Shown here in pieces: positions 9,020 through 17,224 of a DNA stretch of 64,000 bases. The notes below the pieces were generated by a model, which ran no database searches, had not been told where the DNA came from, and saw only the letters and a program-made list of their open reading frames with translations. How positions within the stretch are numbered: the stretch's first letter is position 1; each line of letters starts with the position of its first letter. The position numbers were made by a program, and so were the translations under genes. The DNA is from Aurantimonas sp965217685 (GTDB taxonomy: Bacteria; Pseudomonadota; Alphaproteobacteria; Rhizobiales; Rhizobiaceae). Where the stretch lies: assembly GCA_965217685.1 (NCBI GenBank), contig CBDCIZ010000003.1, forward strand, positions 2,480,001 to 2,544,000, written 5' to 3'.

Positions 9020-9964
9020 TCAGGCCGGCAGCAACTCGCGCTGGCGCCGACGTTGGCGTTCGAGTTGGACTTTGACACCGTCGTCGGTCTTCAACGACGC
9101 CTGTTCGGGAAGCGACGCCTGTTCGGGAAGCACGAGTTCTTCCGAGTCGGCGCCGTAAAGTTCGGTGAGGAAGGCGTTGGTCAGCGCCGTCGAGGGGCCG
9201 TCGAAGACCACGCGGCCGTCGCGCATGGCGATGGTGCGCTGGCAGTAGCGCCTCGCGTATTCGACCTGATGCAGGCAGACGACGACGGTGATCCCGTCGG
9301 TCTCGTTGATGTCCTTCAGGACCTCCATCACCCGGCGGGCCGAGGCAGGATCGAGCGACGCGATGGGCTCGTCGGCCAGAAGGATGCGCGATTTCTGGAC
9401 CAGGCAACGGGCGATCGCGGCGCGTTGCTGCTGGCCACCGGAGAGGGTCGAAGCCCGCTGCCAGGCGATGCCGGGAATACCGACCCGCTCCAGCGCTTGC
9501 CTGGCCTTCAGCTTCTCGTCCGCGGTGAACAGGCCGAGCGTGCCGCGCCAGCCCGGAATGCGGCCGAGATTGCCGATCAGCACATTGGTGACGACCGGCA
9601 GGCGCGCGACCAGGTTGAACTGCTGGAAGATGACGCCGATTTCCGAGCGCATCGCCCTGAGCTTTTCGCCGAGCCGGCCACCCGACTGCAGCGTTTCACC
9701 GAAGATCTCGATGCGGCCGGCGTCCGTCGCGTTTTTGGCATCGCGCTTGCCGGTGCTTTTGTCGGCCCGCTCGAGCCCGGCGATGTGGCGGATCAGCGTC
9801 GACTTGCCAGAGCCGGAGGCGCCGATGAGGGCCACCATTTCGCCGGTCCCGATCGTCAGCGCCACGTCGTCAAGGGCTTTTTTCGGCCCGAAATGCTTGG
9901 TGATTCCCGAAACGGCAAGTGCCTCGCGGGCGCCGCCGGGCTTTGCTGTCGAAGTCTGCGACAT
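9020..9964 (-). CDS. phnC: Phosphonate ABC transporter ATPase PhnC
   Basis: 314-aa ABC ATPase. Walker A GASGSGKST is at residues 48-56, with Q-loop FQQFNLV, signature LSGGQQQR and Walker B ILLADEP. It powers phosphonate import through PhnE. Two oddities: a short insertion after the Walker A helix (about residues 68-80, KSTGKRDAKNATD) and a C-terminal tail with an in-frame duplicated LPEQAS hexapeptide encoded by an 18-bp tandem repeat. It is separated from the upstream acyltransferase gene by 146 bp. Confidence 0.93.
   Translation of the reverse strand: MSQTSTAKPGGAREALAVSGITKHFGPKKALDDVALTIGTGEMVALIGASGSGKSTLIRHIAGLERADKSTGKRDAKNATDAGRIEIFGETLQSGGRLGEKLRAMRSEIGVIFQQFNLVARLPVVTNVLIGNLGRIPGWRGTLGLFTADEKLKARQALERVGIPGIAWQRASTLSGGQQQRAAIARCLVQKSRILLADEPIASLDPASARRVMEVLKDINETDGITVVVCLHQVEYARRYCQRTIAMRDGRVVFDGPSTALTNAFLTELYGADSEELVLPEQASLPEQASLKTDDGVKVQLERQRRRQRELLPA
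9096..9131 (-). repeat. Perfect 2 x 18-bp tandem repeat inside phnC
   Basis: Two identical 18-bp units, in frame, duplicate the peptide LPEQAS in the PhnC C-terminal tail. This is a likely slippage site that would vary by six residues between strains without breaking the frame. Confidence 0.85.
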
Positions 9965-10110
9965 CGGATATCGTCCCCGCTTCGAGTTCCTGGATTTCCG
10001 TCTCGAAACGATTCCTTAAGGCTGCTGCGTGTGAGTCCGATGACGCCTTGGTGACGGTTGGATGACAGATCGAAGGTCCGATCGCGGCCGGGTTTCAGGC
10101 CGGTTGCGTG

Positions 10111-10725
10111 CTACCCGTCATGGGTGTCGAGAAAAGCCTCGGCGTCGAGCCGCCGGAAATCTTCGAGCGCGCCGCGCAGACGCTCGTGCGGCCAGTCCCA
10201 CCAGGCGAGCGCATCCATCCGGGCGCCGATCTCGGGCGAAAAGCGCCGGCGAATGAGCCGCGCTGGAACGCCGCCGACGATCGTATGGGCGTCGACGTTT
10301 TTGGAGACGACCGCGCCGGCGCCGATCACCGCGCCATTGCCGACGGTGACGCCCGGCAGGACCGTCGCCCCATGGCCGATCCAGACATCGTGGCCAATGG
10401 TGACGCGTTTGTTACGGCGCTCCGCGAAGAAGGCGTCGTCGTCCGCGGCATCCTCGAAATAACTTGCCGAACGGTAGGTGAAGTGATGCAGCGTGGCGCG
10501 CTCGACCGGATGGTTGGTGGCGTTGATGCGCACGGCGGCCGCGATGTTGGCGAATTTGCCGATCGTCGCGCCCCAGATGCCGCAGTCCTGCATCGCGTAG
10601 GAATAGTCGCCGAGCCGGCTCTCGACGATACGGCAGCGGGCGGCGATCTCGGTATAGCGGCCGAGCGTCGTTTCGGTCACAGCGGCCGATGGATCGATCA
10701 ACGGTGTCTCGGACAGCTTCGCCAT
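10111..10725 (-). CDS. Phosphonate-locus hexapeptide acetyltransferase
   Basis: 204-aa left-handed beta-helix protein: repeated hexapeptides such as VTIGHDVWIGHGATVLPGVTVGNGAVIGAGAVVSKNV, then GGVPARLIRRRF. It belongs to the DapH/LacA/CAT-like transferase group embedded in C-P lyase operons (phosphonate metabolism xapX/LbH-type transferase) and may take the place of the GNAT enzyme PhnO in acetylating aminophosphonates. That role is inferred from context. The start overlaps the phnL stop by one base (TGATG), indicating translational coupling. Confidence 0.88.
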   Translation of the reverse strand: MAKLSETPLIDPSAAVTETTLGRYTEIAARCRIVESRLGDYSYAMQDCGIWGATIGKFANIAAAVRINATNHPVERATLHHFTYRSASYFEDAADDDAFFAERRNKRVTIGHDVWIGHGATVLPGVTVGNGAVIGAGAVVSKNVDAHTIVGGVPARLIRRRFSPEIGARMDALAWWDWPHERLRGALEDFRRLDAEAFLDTHDG

Positions 10726-11453
10726 CAGGCGGCTTTCGCCCTGGCTGAAAAACCGGCAACATCGACGACGCGGCCGCCGATGCGGTCGCGGACATCCTCG
10801 TCGTGGAAAATGCCGAGGATCGCCACGCCCGCGGCCCGCTTCTCTTCGATCATCGCGCAGACGACATCGCGGTTTGCAGCGTCGAGCGAGGCCGTCGGCT
10901 CGTCCAGCAAGAGGATCGGATGATCGGTGGCAAAGCCGCGGGCGATATTGACGCGCTGTTTTTCGCCGCCGGAAAAGGTTGCCGGCGGCAGCTCGAGCAG
11001 CGCTTCGGGCAGGTTGAGCCGTTGCAGGAGAAACAAGGCAGTCTCCCGCGCGTCGTCGGTCGCCACGCCACGCTCTCGCAGGGGCTGCGCGACGACGTCG
11101 ACGGCACTGACCCTCGGGATCGCCCGCAGGAACTGGCTGACATAACCGACCACGTTGCGCCGAAGCGCGATCGTCTCCCGTGGGCTCGCGGCTCCCAGGT
11201 CGACAAAGTCGCCGCCGGGTATGCCACGCATCCGGATCGTGCCGCGTTCGATGCCGTAATTGCCGAAGATCATCCGCAGGATCGATGATTTGCCGACGCC
11301 CGATGGACCGCCCAGGACGACGATCTCGCCCGCGGCGACATCGAAGGCGACGTTCTCGACCACCGGCAGATGGATCGCGCTGCGCAGATGGTTGGTGAAG
11401 CTTTTGGACACGTCGCGAAGCGAGAGGAGCGTCTGGTCGCAGGATGGGAGCAT
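10725..11453 (-). CDS. phnL: C-P lyase ABC-type subunit PhnL
   Basis: 242-aa ABC-ATPase-like protein with Walker A GPSGVGKSS (residues 49-57), signature FSGGEKQRVNIARGF and Walker B ILLLDEPTASLD. PhnL with PhnK binds the C-P lyase core rather than a membrane permease. It follows phnK after 3 bp and overlaps the acyltransferase start by one base. Confidence 0.93.
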   Translation of the reverse strand: MLPSCDQTLLSLRDVSKSFTNHLRSAIHLPVVENVAFDVAAGEIVVLGGPSGVGKSSILRMIFGNYGIERGTIRMRGIPGGDFVDLGAASPRETIALRRNVVGYVSQFLRAIPRVSAVDVVAQPLRERGVATDDARETALFLLQRLNLPEALLELPPATFSGGEKQRVNIARGFATDHPILLLDEPTASLDAANRDVVCAMIEEKRAAGVAILGIFHDEDVRDRIGGRVVDVAGFSARAKAA

Positions 11454-11456
11454 GGC

Positions 11457-12236
11457 TCAGACCTCCAGGATCGAGGCGACGAGGAGCTGGGTGTAGGGAT
11501 GGCGCGGATCGTCGAGGACGCGGTCGGTGAGGCCGGTCTCGACGACATTGCCGCTCTTCATCACGATCATCCGGTGCGAGAGCAGCCGGGCGACCGCGAG
11601 ATCATGGGTGACGACGATGGCGGCGAGGCCGAGATCGTCGACGAGGCCGCGCAACAGGTCGAGAAGCCGCGCCTGCACCGACACGTCGAGGCCGCCGGTC
11701 GGCTCGTCCATGAAGACGAGGCGCGGCGCGGTCACCAGATTGCGGGCGATCTGCAAACGCTGACGCATGCCACCGGAAAAGGCCGTCGGCCGATCGTCGA
11801 TCCTGGTGCCGGGGATCTCGACCCGTCCGAGCCAGTCGGCGGCGGCGTCCCGGATTTGTCCGTAATGGCGGTCGCCGACCGCCATCATCCGCTCGCCGAT
11901 ATTGCCGCCCGCCGAAACGCGCATGCGCAGACCGTCCGCCGGGTTCTGGTGGACGAAGCCCCAGTCGGTGCGCATTAAAAAGCGGCGTTCGGCCTCGCTG
12001 AGCGAGGCGAGATCGCGCGGTTCGCCGTCCCGCATGCGGTAGGAGACGGTGCCGGACGTCATGGGAAGCCGGGTCGCCAGGCAGTTGAGAAGCGTCGTCT
12101 TGCCGGAGCCGGATTCGCCGACGACGGCGAGCACTTCGCCGGGATAGAGATCGAAGGACACATCGGCACAGCCGACATGGTGTCCGTAGCGTTTGGTGAC
12201 GGCGTCGGCGGTCAGGAGCGGCATGTCGTCGATCAT
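11457..12236 (-). CDS. phnK: C-P lyase ABC-type subunit PhnK
   Basis: 259-aa ABC-ATPase-like protein resembling oligopeptide-transport ATPases. Walker A GESGSGKTT is at residues 40-48, with FVHQNPADGLRM, signature FSGGMRQRLQIARNL and Walker B LVFMDEPTGGLD. In the known complex PhnK docks on PhnJ and couples ATP hydrolysis to the core. The start overlaps the phnJ stop by 4 bp (ATGA). Confidence 0.93.
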   Translation of the reverse strand: MIDDMPLLTADAVTKRYGHHVGCADVSFDLYPGEVLAVVGESGSGKTTLLNCLATRLPMTSGTVSYRMRDGEPRDLASLSEAERRFLMRTDWGFVHQNPADGLRMRVSAGGNIGERMMAVGDRHYGQIRDAAADWLGRVEIPGTRIDDRPTAFSGGMRQRLQIARNLVTAPRLVFMDEPTGGLDVSVQARLLDLLRGLVDDLGLAAIVVTHDLAVARLLSHRMIVMKSGNVVETGLTDRVLDDPRHPYTQLLVASILEV

Positions 12237-13114
12237 TGCGCAGCCTCGCTATCGGCGCCCGAATCGGCGCCATGACCGACCGCGCGCCGCTCCTCGCAGA
12301 AGTCGGTGTCCGAGCAGACGTAGAGCCGGCCGCCCCGATCGTCCGTGACGATCTCGTCGAGATACACTCCGGTCGCGCCGCAAAGGCCGCAAGGGTCCTC
12401 GAAGCGCTGGACGGTGAAGGGATGATCCTCGAAATCGAGGCTTTCGATCCGGGTGTGGGGCGGGATCGCATAGATCCGCTGCTCGCGCCCGGCACCGAAG
12501 AGCTGGAGGGCGGGCGAATCGTCCATCTTCGGATTGTCGAATTTCGGGATCGGCGACGGGTCCATCACATAGCGACCCTCGACCTTGACCGGATACGCGT
12601 AGCTCGTCGCGATGTGGCCGTGCCGGGTGATGTCCTCGTAGAGCTTCACATGCATGAGCCCGTACTCTTCGAGCGCATGCATGATCCGGGTCTCGGTCTC
12701 GCGCGGCTCCAGGAACCGCAGCGGCTCCGGGATCGGCACCTGGTAGACGAGCGTCTGGCCTTCGCAGAGCGGCGTCTCGGGAATGCGATGGCGGGTCTGG
12801 ATGACGGTCGCCTCTTTTGTCCTGGTCGTGACGGCGACATCGGCGGTCCTGGCGAAGAAGGCGCGGATCGAGACGGCGTTGGTGGTGTCGTCGGCGCCCT
12901 GGTCGATAACCTTCAGAACATCCTGCGGCCCGATGATCGCGGCGGTGACCTGGACGCCGCCGGTGCCCCAGCCATAGGGCATCGGCATTTCGCGCGATGC
13001 GAAGGGCACCTGATAGCCCGGCACGGCGACGGCTTTCAGGATCGCCCGGCGGATCATGCGCTTGGTCTGTTCGTCGAGATAGGCGAAGTTGTAGGCAGGA
13101 AGCATCGTGTTCAT
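12233..13114 (-). CDS. phnJ: Carbon-phosphorus lyase radical SAM subunit PhnJ
   Basis: 293-aa catalytic subunit that cleaves the C-P bond of 5-phosphoribosyl 1-alkylphosphonate by radical SAM chemistry. The characteristic cysteines are all present: CGLC, then a Cys after 21 residues, then CSDTDFC (C-x2-C-x21-C-x5-C), matching the four conserved Cys of the E. coli enzyme. PhnJ landmarks include YNFAYLDEQTKRMIRRAILKAVAVPGYQVPFASREMPMPYGWGTGG in the N-terminal third. It overlaps phnI and phnK by 4 bp on each side. Confidence 0.96.
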   Translation of the reverse strand: MNTMLPAYNFAYLDEQTKRMIRRAILKAVAVPGYQVPFASREMPMPYGWGTGGVQVTAAIIGPQDVLKVIDQGADDTTNAVSIRAFFARTADVAVTTRTKEATVIQTRHRIPETPLCEGQTLVYQVPIPEPLRFLEPRETETRIMHALEEYGLMHVKLYEDITRHGHIATSYAYPVKVEGRYVMDPSPIPKFDNPKMDDSPALQLFGAGREQRIYAIPPHTRIESLDFEDHPFTVQRFEDPCGLCGATGVYLDEIVTDDRGGRLYVCSDTDFCEERRAVGHGADSGADSEAAQ

Positions 13115-14223
13115 TCGGCAGCCTCGCGTCGAGTGTCGTCGCCCCCGGCAGAGCGCGAGGCCGACTGTTTCCGCATGCGGCGCAGAAGTTCGAGTTCGGC
13201 CTGAAAATCCACGTAGTGCGGCAGCTTCAGGTGCTCGACAAAGCCGGTCGCCTGGATGTTGTCGCAATGGGCGAGGACGAACTCCTCGTCCTGCGCGGGG
13301 GCGAGGCGTTCTTCGTCGAATTCGTCCGCCCGCAGCGCCCGGTCGACGAGGCTCATCGCCATCGCCTTGCGCTCCGACTGGCCGAAGACGAGGCCATAGC
13401 CGCGAGTGAACTGCGGCGCCTCGGACTTCGAGCCCTTGAACTGGGAGACCATCTGGCACTCGGTCACCTTGATTCGGCCGATCGTCACCGCAAACCCGAG
13501 TTCGGGAAGATCGACCTCGACCTCCACCTCGCCGATGCGGAGTTCGCCCACGAAGGGATGGGTGCGGCCGAAGCCGCGCTGGGTCGAATAGGCGAGGGCG
13601 AGAAGGAAGCCCTCGTCGCCGCGGGCCAGACCCTGCAGGCGAAGGTCGCGCCCGGCGGGAAAGGCCAGCGGGCTGGAGGTCAGGTCGGCCGGCTCGCCGT
13701 CATGGGAGGCCGTGCCGTCCGGTTCGATCATCGCCTCGTCCCCCAGGATGTCGGTCACACGCATGACCGGTTGGTCGTCCAGCGTCTCGCGGCGATGGGG
13801 TTTCGGCGTCTCCTCGTTGCCGGCCATGGCCGGGTCGATGAGGCGATGGGTGTAGTCGAAAGTGGGGCCGAGCAACTGGCCCCCCGGCAGATCCTTGTAG
13901 GTCGCCGAGACGCGGCGCTCGATCCGCATCGCCGCCGTATCGATCGGCTCGGACGCGCCGAAGCGCGGCAGCGTCGTGCGATAGGCGCGAAGCAGGAAGA
14001 TCGCCTCGATGAGATCGCCGCGTGACTGGCGGACCGCCATCGCGGCAAGCTCGGGATCGTAGAGCGACCCCTCCGCCATCGCGCGATCGACGGCGAGCGC
14101 CAGTTGCTGGGTGATCTGCGCGAGCGTCAGCGCCGGGACCGAGCGGTCGCCGCGCCTTCGATCGTCGAGCAGCCTGTGCGCGTTGGCGATGGCGGCTTCA
14201 CCGCCCTTGACGGCAACATACAT
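13111..14223 (-). CDS. phnI: C-P lyase core subunit PhnI
   Basis: 370-aa PhnI, the nucleosidase-type subunit of the C-P lyase core, which with PhnG, PhnH and PhnL attaches the phosphonate to the ribose of ATP. The N-terminus MYVAVKGGEAAIANAHRLL and the segments ECQMVSQFKGSKSEAPQFTRGYGL and DEEFVLAHCDNIQATGFVEHLKLPHYVDFQAELEL are diagnostic. It starts 4 bp after phnH and overlaps phnJ by 4 bp. Confidence 0.95.
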   Translation of the reverse strand: MYVAVKGGEAAIANAHRLLDDRRRGDRSVPALTLAQITQQLALAVDRAMAEGSLYDPELAAMAVRQSRGDLIEAIFLLRAYRTTLPRFGASEPIDTAAMRIERRVSATYKDLPGGQLLGPTFDYTHRLIDPAMAGNEETPKPHRRETLDDQPVMRVTDILGDEAMIEPDGTASHDGEPADLTSSPLAFPAGRDLRLQGLARGDEGFLLALAYSTQRGFGRTHPFVGELRIGEVEVEVDLPELGFAVTIGRIKVTECQMVSQFKGSKSEAPQFTRGYGLVFGQSERKAMAMSLVDRALRADEFDEERLAPAQDEEFVLAHCDNIQATGFVEHLKLPHYVDFQAELELLRRMRKQSASRSAGGDDTRREAAE

Positions 14224-14227
14224 GGTG

Positions 14228-14833
14228 TCAGTCCTTCGAGACGACGGTCGAGCGCGGCAGCGCGATCAGCCTGGAGCCGCAGGTCAGCACGAGATCCAGT
14301 CCGCAGGGCGACAGGGCGTGATTGCGTCGCCGGGTTTCGATGAAGTCGGCGTCGAGCCCGGCAATTTCGATCTCGCGCGTTCCATTGATCCCAGGGCCTT
14401 CGAGGCGAAAACGCGCGCCATCGTCAAGACTCTCGACTTCCAGGAGAACCGTCGCCGAGCGATCGGGATAGGCGAGCGTGCCGAGGGAAAGCGTCTCCAG
14501 CGCGCTTCGGTCGAACTGTTTCAAAACCGCGAAATCGGCGCGTTCCTTCGCCACCAGCCGAGCGCCGGTCTGGAAAGCGATCCAGCCCTCCAGGCCGGAT
14601 GTCGCGCCTTCGACATGGATGGGCGTGTCGCCATCGGCGAGGCAGGCGAGAAACGCCCCTTGCGCAAGTGACAGAGGCGTCGGCGGACGGCATCGGGTGC
14701 CGACATCGACGATGCGCCCAGGATGCGCCATCGCGTCGAGGATCGCCGCAAAGACGGCCTGGGCGTCGAACACCGGATCGGCAAAGCCGCCTTCGGTGGC
14801 ATTCGGGCCCGGCGTTGCGACGGCCTGGGCCAT
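14228..14833 (-). CDS. phnH: C-P lyase core subunit PhnH
   Basis: 201-aa PhnH, a PLP-fold-like protein that dimerises and serves as structural partner of PhnG/I/J. Typical segments are FDAQAVFAAILDAMAHPGRI, the internal GTLAYPDRSATVLLEVESL and the ending HALSPCGLDLVLTCGSRLIALPRST. It begins 2 bp after phnG, within a tightly packed operon. Confidence 0.93.
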   Translation of the reverse strand: MAQAVATPGPNATEGGFADPVFDAQAVFAAILDAMAHPGRIVDVGTRCRPPTPLSLAQGAFLACLADGDTPIHVEGATSGLEGWIAFQTGARLVAKERADFAVLKQFDRSALETLSLGTLAYPDRSATVLLEVESLDDGARFRLEGPGINGTREIEIAGLDADFIETRRRNHALSPCGLDLVLTCGSRLIALPRSTVVSKD

Positions 14834-14835
14834 GA

Positions 14836-15327
14836 TCAGTCCTCCCCCCGCACCATGGTGAAGAAATCGACCCGGGTCGCGGCGGTCTCCTCGGCCTTTT
14901 CGCTGTCGGCTTCGCCAAGCCGGCGCTCGATCTCGGCGACGACGTGGGTCTCGACCGCGTCGCGGGCCTCGGGAACCTGCCAGAGCGCGTCGAAGCCCGC
15001 GGCGTGGCGCGCCTTTTCAACGTCGCGCCCCAGGATCATGGCGTGCCCCACCGTGCCGTCCGTGAGCCGGACGCTGGCGCGGGTGACGCTCGCCTCGCCG
15101 AGATTGAACGGCGTGCCGCCACCGCCGGTGCGGCCACGGATCATGACGAGGCCGACGTCGGGACCCCGGACCGGACGTAGATCGCGGCCGCCTGAAAGCT
15201 CGGCCCACATGTCTTCCAGAAATCTGTCAGGTGCCTGGGCGAAAGCAGAGATGGCGCGCTTGCGATGGCTCGCGAAAGCCGAAGCCTGTGAAGGCTCTGC
15301 CGCATCAGCTGAGGTCGTTTGTTCCAT
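14836..15327 (-). CDS. phnG: C-P lyase core subunit PhnG
   Basis: 163-aa PhnG, first gene of the phosphonate operon. It shows the family's LRPVRGPDVGLVMIRGRTGGGGTPFNLGEASVTRASVRL and GHAMILGRDVEKARHAA segments. The start at 15327 (MEQTTSADAAE) has GAGGG upstream; an in-frame ATG further upstream lacks support. It is transcribed divergently from phnF across a 193-bp spacer containing the presumptive operator. Confidence 0.93.
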   Translation of the reverse strand: MEQTTSADAAEPSQASAFASHRKRAISAFAQAPDRFLEDMWAELSGGRDLRPVRGPDVGLVMIRGRTGGGGTPFNLGEASVTRASVRLTDGTVGHAMILGRDVEKARHAAGFDALWQVPEARDAVETHVVAEIERRLGEADSEKAEETAATRVDFFTMVRGED

Positions 15328-15446
15328 CCTGCCCTCGAATGTTGTCTGTCGACACGGCTCGGTCGCCCTCTGTCTGCGCAAACGTCGTAACCTCTGGGCT
15401 ATCGACCCGGCGACACGAAGCGGCAGCTGACAATGGCCATACCAAC

Positions 15447-15466
15447 TTGTCTATTTGTATAGACAA
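15447..15466. promoter_or_regulatory. Candidate PhnF operator (20-bp palindrome)
   Basis: TTGTCTATTTGTATAGACAA has perfect 8-bp arms (15447-15454 and 15459-15466) around a 4-nt centre, in an unusually AT-rich patch between divergent phnF and phnG. GntR/HutC-family regulators bind such symmetric sites. The TATAGAC core resembles the reported mycobacterial PhnF operator. One copy was seen; the distance to the phnF start is 54 bp and to phnG 119 bp. Confidence 0.7.
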
Positions 15467-15520
15467 ATGTTGCAAGCTGATCTAGCACTCGATCGATGAC
15501 AGTTCAATGAAGGGGGCGGG

Positions 15521-16258
15521 ATGGAAGCGGCGGCATCGGCGAATGAAGGTATCGCGCGTTGGCGCCAGATCGCGGACATTTTGCGGACCGACATTGCTGG
15601 CCTGCAGGTGACAGGGCAATTGGCGACGGAGGCGGAACTCGCCGAGCGCTTCGCAGCCAACCGCCATACCGTCCGCCGGGCGCTTGCTGCTCTTGCGAGC
15701 GACGGCTTGGTGCGCGCCGAGCGGGGACGGGGGACCTTCATCAATTCGCCCGACGTGGCCCGATTGAGCTATCCCGTCGGCGCGATGACACGCTTTTCCG
15801 AAAATGTCGGCGCGGCATCTCGTGAGCCGGGCGGACGACTGATCGCCTCGAGCGTCGAAAGCGCCAGTCTCCGCCTGTCGCAAACCTTGAACTGCCGGCC
15901 CGGTGTCGCGCTGACCCGAATGGAAATGTTGCGGGTCGCCGACGGCGCACCGGTTCTCGTCTCCACCCATTGGTTCGTCGCAATGCGGGTGCCGGGGCTG
16001 GTTGCCGCCTATGCCGATGTCGGCACCCTGACGGGCGCACTGGCGAAGGTCGGCGTCGGCTCCTACCGGCGGGTGACGACCCGTGTCACCGCCGAAAACG
16101 CCGACCCGTCCGATGCACGATTGCTCGACTGTCCGCCGGGTACGCCGATCCTGCTCGCCGTCACCATCGACTGCGACGAGAAGGCGGAGCCCTTGCAGAC
16201 GGCACGCACCCGGTTTGCGGGGTCTCGGATCGAGCTTGTGTTCAATCACGGTGACTGA
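15521..16258 (+). CDS. phnF: GntR/HutC-family phosphonate regulator PhnF
   Basis: 245-aa regulator with an N-terminal winged HTH (RWRQIADILRTDIAG... LATEAELAERFAANRHTVRRALAALASDGLVRAERGRGTFI) and a C-terminal UTRA effector domain ending RTRFAGSRIELVFNHGD. It is the expected repressor of the phnG-N operon, acting at the palindrome in its own upstream region. It lies divergent to phnG. Effector unknown. Confidence 0.92.
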   Translation: MEAAASANEGIARWRQIADILRTDIAGLQVTGQLATEAELAERFAANRHTVRRALAALASDGLVRAERGRGTFINSPDVARLSYPVGAMTRFSENVGAASREPGGRLIASSVESASLRLSQTLNCRPGVALTRMEMLRVADGAPVLVSTHWFVAMRVPGLVAAYADVGTLTGALAKVGVGSYRRVTTRVTAENADPSDARLLDCPPGTPILLAVTIDCDEKAEPLQTARTRFAGSRIELVFNHGD

Positions 16259-16268
16259 GGGCAGCGAG

Positions 16269-16442
16269 ATGGCTCGACGAGCTGGTCAGCCAGTAAAACC
16301 GGAAAGCGTTTTAACGGACGCCATTCTCGACCGACCCGTGCACAACGCGCATCGGATCAAGCTCGCCGGCGACAGCATGCGCCGCAACCGCATAAAACCC
16401 GCCCTGAAAGCCTGCACCAAGAAGCTCGCACTTGATGGGTGA
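16269..16442 (+). pseudogene. IS21-family istB remnant
   Basis: A 57-codon open stretch starting ATG at 16269 contains VLTDAILDRPVHNAHRIKLAGDSMR, matching the conserved C-terminal region of IS21 transposase helper ATPases (IstB: ...LTDAILDRLVHNAHRIELxGESMR...). The rest of the roughly 250-aa protein and any istA are absent, so this is a decayed IS fragment between phnF and mucR. The last residues (IKPALKACTKKLALDG) do not look like IstB. Confidence 0.75.
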
Positions 16443-16469
16443 CGAAATGCCTGATTCGCCAGCGCGGTC

Positions 16470-16901
16470 CTACGGCTTTTCCTTTGCCGGCTTCCTGCCC
16501 AGACCGAGCGATTTGGCGAGCTTGGATCGCGAGGCCGAGTAGCCCGGCGCGACCATTGGATAATCAGGTTTCAGGCCCCAGCGCTCGCGATAGGCTTCGG
16601 GCGCCATCCCGTGTTCAGCCATGAGATGACGCTTCAAGGATTTGAAGGTCTTGCCGTCCTCCAGGCAGACGATGTGATCGTCGCTGACCGATCGATTGAT
16701 CGGAACGGCCGGTTTCGGCTTTTCGGCTACGGGCTCCACCACCGGTGCCGCGTGTAGCTGACCGAACGCCGCGTAGACCGACGCGATCGTCGCTGGCAGA
16801 TCCGACACGGGCAATGAGTTGTTGCTGACATAGGCGGCGACCAGCTCGGCCGTCAGCTCCATGATGAATTGCGATTTGTCGCTGCTTTCAGTGTTGCTCA
16901 A
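16470..16901 (-). CDS. mucR: MucR/Ros-family zinc-finger transcriptional regulator
   Basis: 143-aa regulator of the Ros/MucR family, with the prokaryotic C2H2 finger in CLEDGKTFKSLKRHLMAEHGM and the conserved YRERWGLKPDYPMVAPGYSASRSKLAKSLGLGRK. In Rhizobiales this family controls exopolysaccharide, motility and cell-cycle genes, often as an H-NS-like silencer of AT-rich promoters. The start is taken as TTG at 16901 (xSNTESSDKSQFIMELTAEL), which matches the family's usual N-terminus and length and has AGAGGA upstream; a GTG at 16937 is less likely. Adjacent to a glycan cluster with an AT-rich promoter. Confidence 0.9.
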   Translation of the reverse strand: MSNTESSDKSQFIMELTAELVAAYVSNNSLPVSDLPATIASVYAAFGQLHAAPVVEPVAEKPKPAVPINRSVSDDHIVCLEDGKTFKSLKRHLMAEHGMAPEAYRERWGLKPDYPMVAPGYSASRSKLAKSLGLGRKPAKEKP

Positions 16902-16969
16902 GATCGTCAATGTCCTCTGAAATTCGTGGGCGATCACAAGGATTTCGCGCGCCGCACGTATATCCTCGC

Positions 16970-17224
16970 TCAGACTTTGCGTCCTCTGGCCATAGCAGCC
17001 ATGCGCCTGACCGTCTGCCCCATGTAAGCAATTCGTGAGAAAAGAAGTCCAGCAATATGGACCTGTCGGAGCGGCGGGCCTGCCAGATTGTCGGAGCCGA
17101 CCGGAAGATGGTTCGCTACGACGCCCGAAGACCGCCAGAGACCGAACCGCGGATCAGGCTGCGCGATCGGGCCAACGAACGCCGCCGTCTCGGCTAGGCC
17201 GAATTCGATCGACGTCGCTTCCAT
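16970..17224 (-). CDS. Small hypothetical protein coupled to ligase-like gene
   Basis: 84 aa (MEATSIEFGLAETAAFVGPI...), not recognised. Its ATG overlaps the upstream gene's stop as TGATG, so it would be translationally coupled. No signal peptide or clear membrane segment is visible. It may be a truncated end of a once longer gene. Confidence 0.45.
   Translation of the reverse strand: MEATSIEFGLAETAAFVGPIAQPDPRFGLWRSSGVVANHLPVGSDNLAGPPLRQVHIAGLLFSRIAYMGQTVRRMAAMARGRKV

Noticed and set aside
7694..10054. Plus-strand open frame of 786 codons across phnE/phnD/phnC
   Set aside because: It runs opposite three well-supported phn genes and shows no domain; high GC removes stops in the antisense frame.
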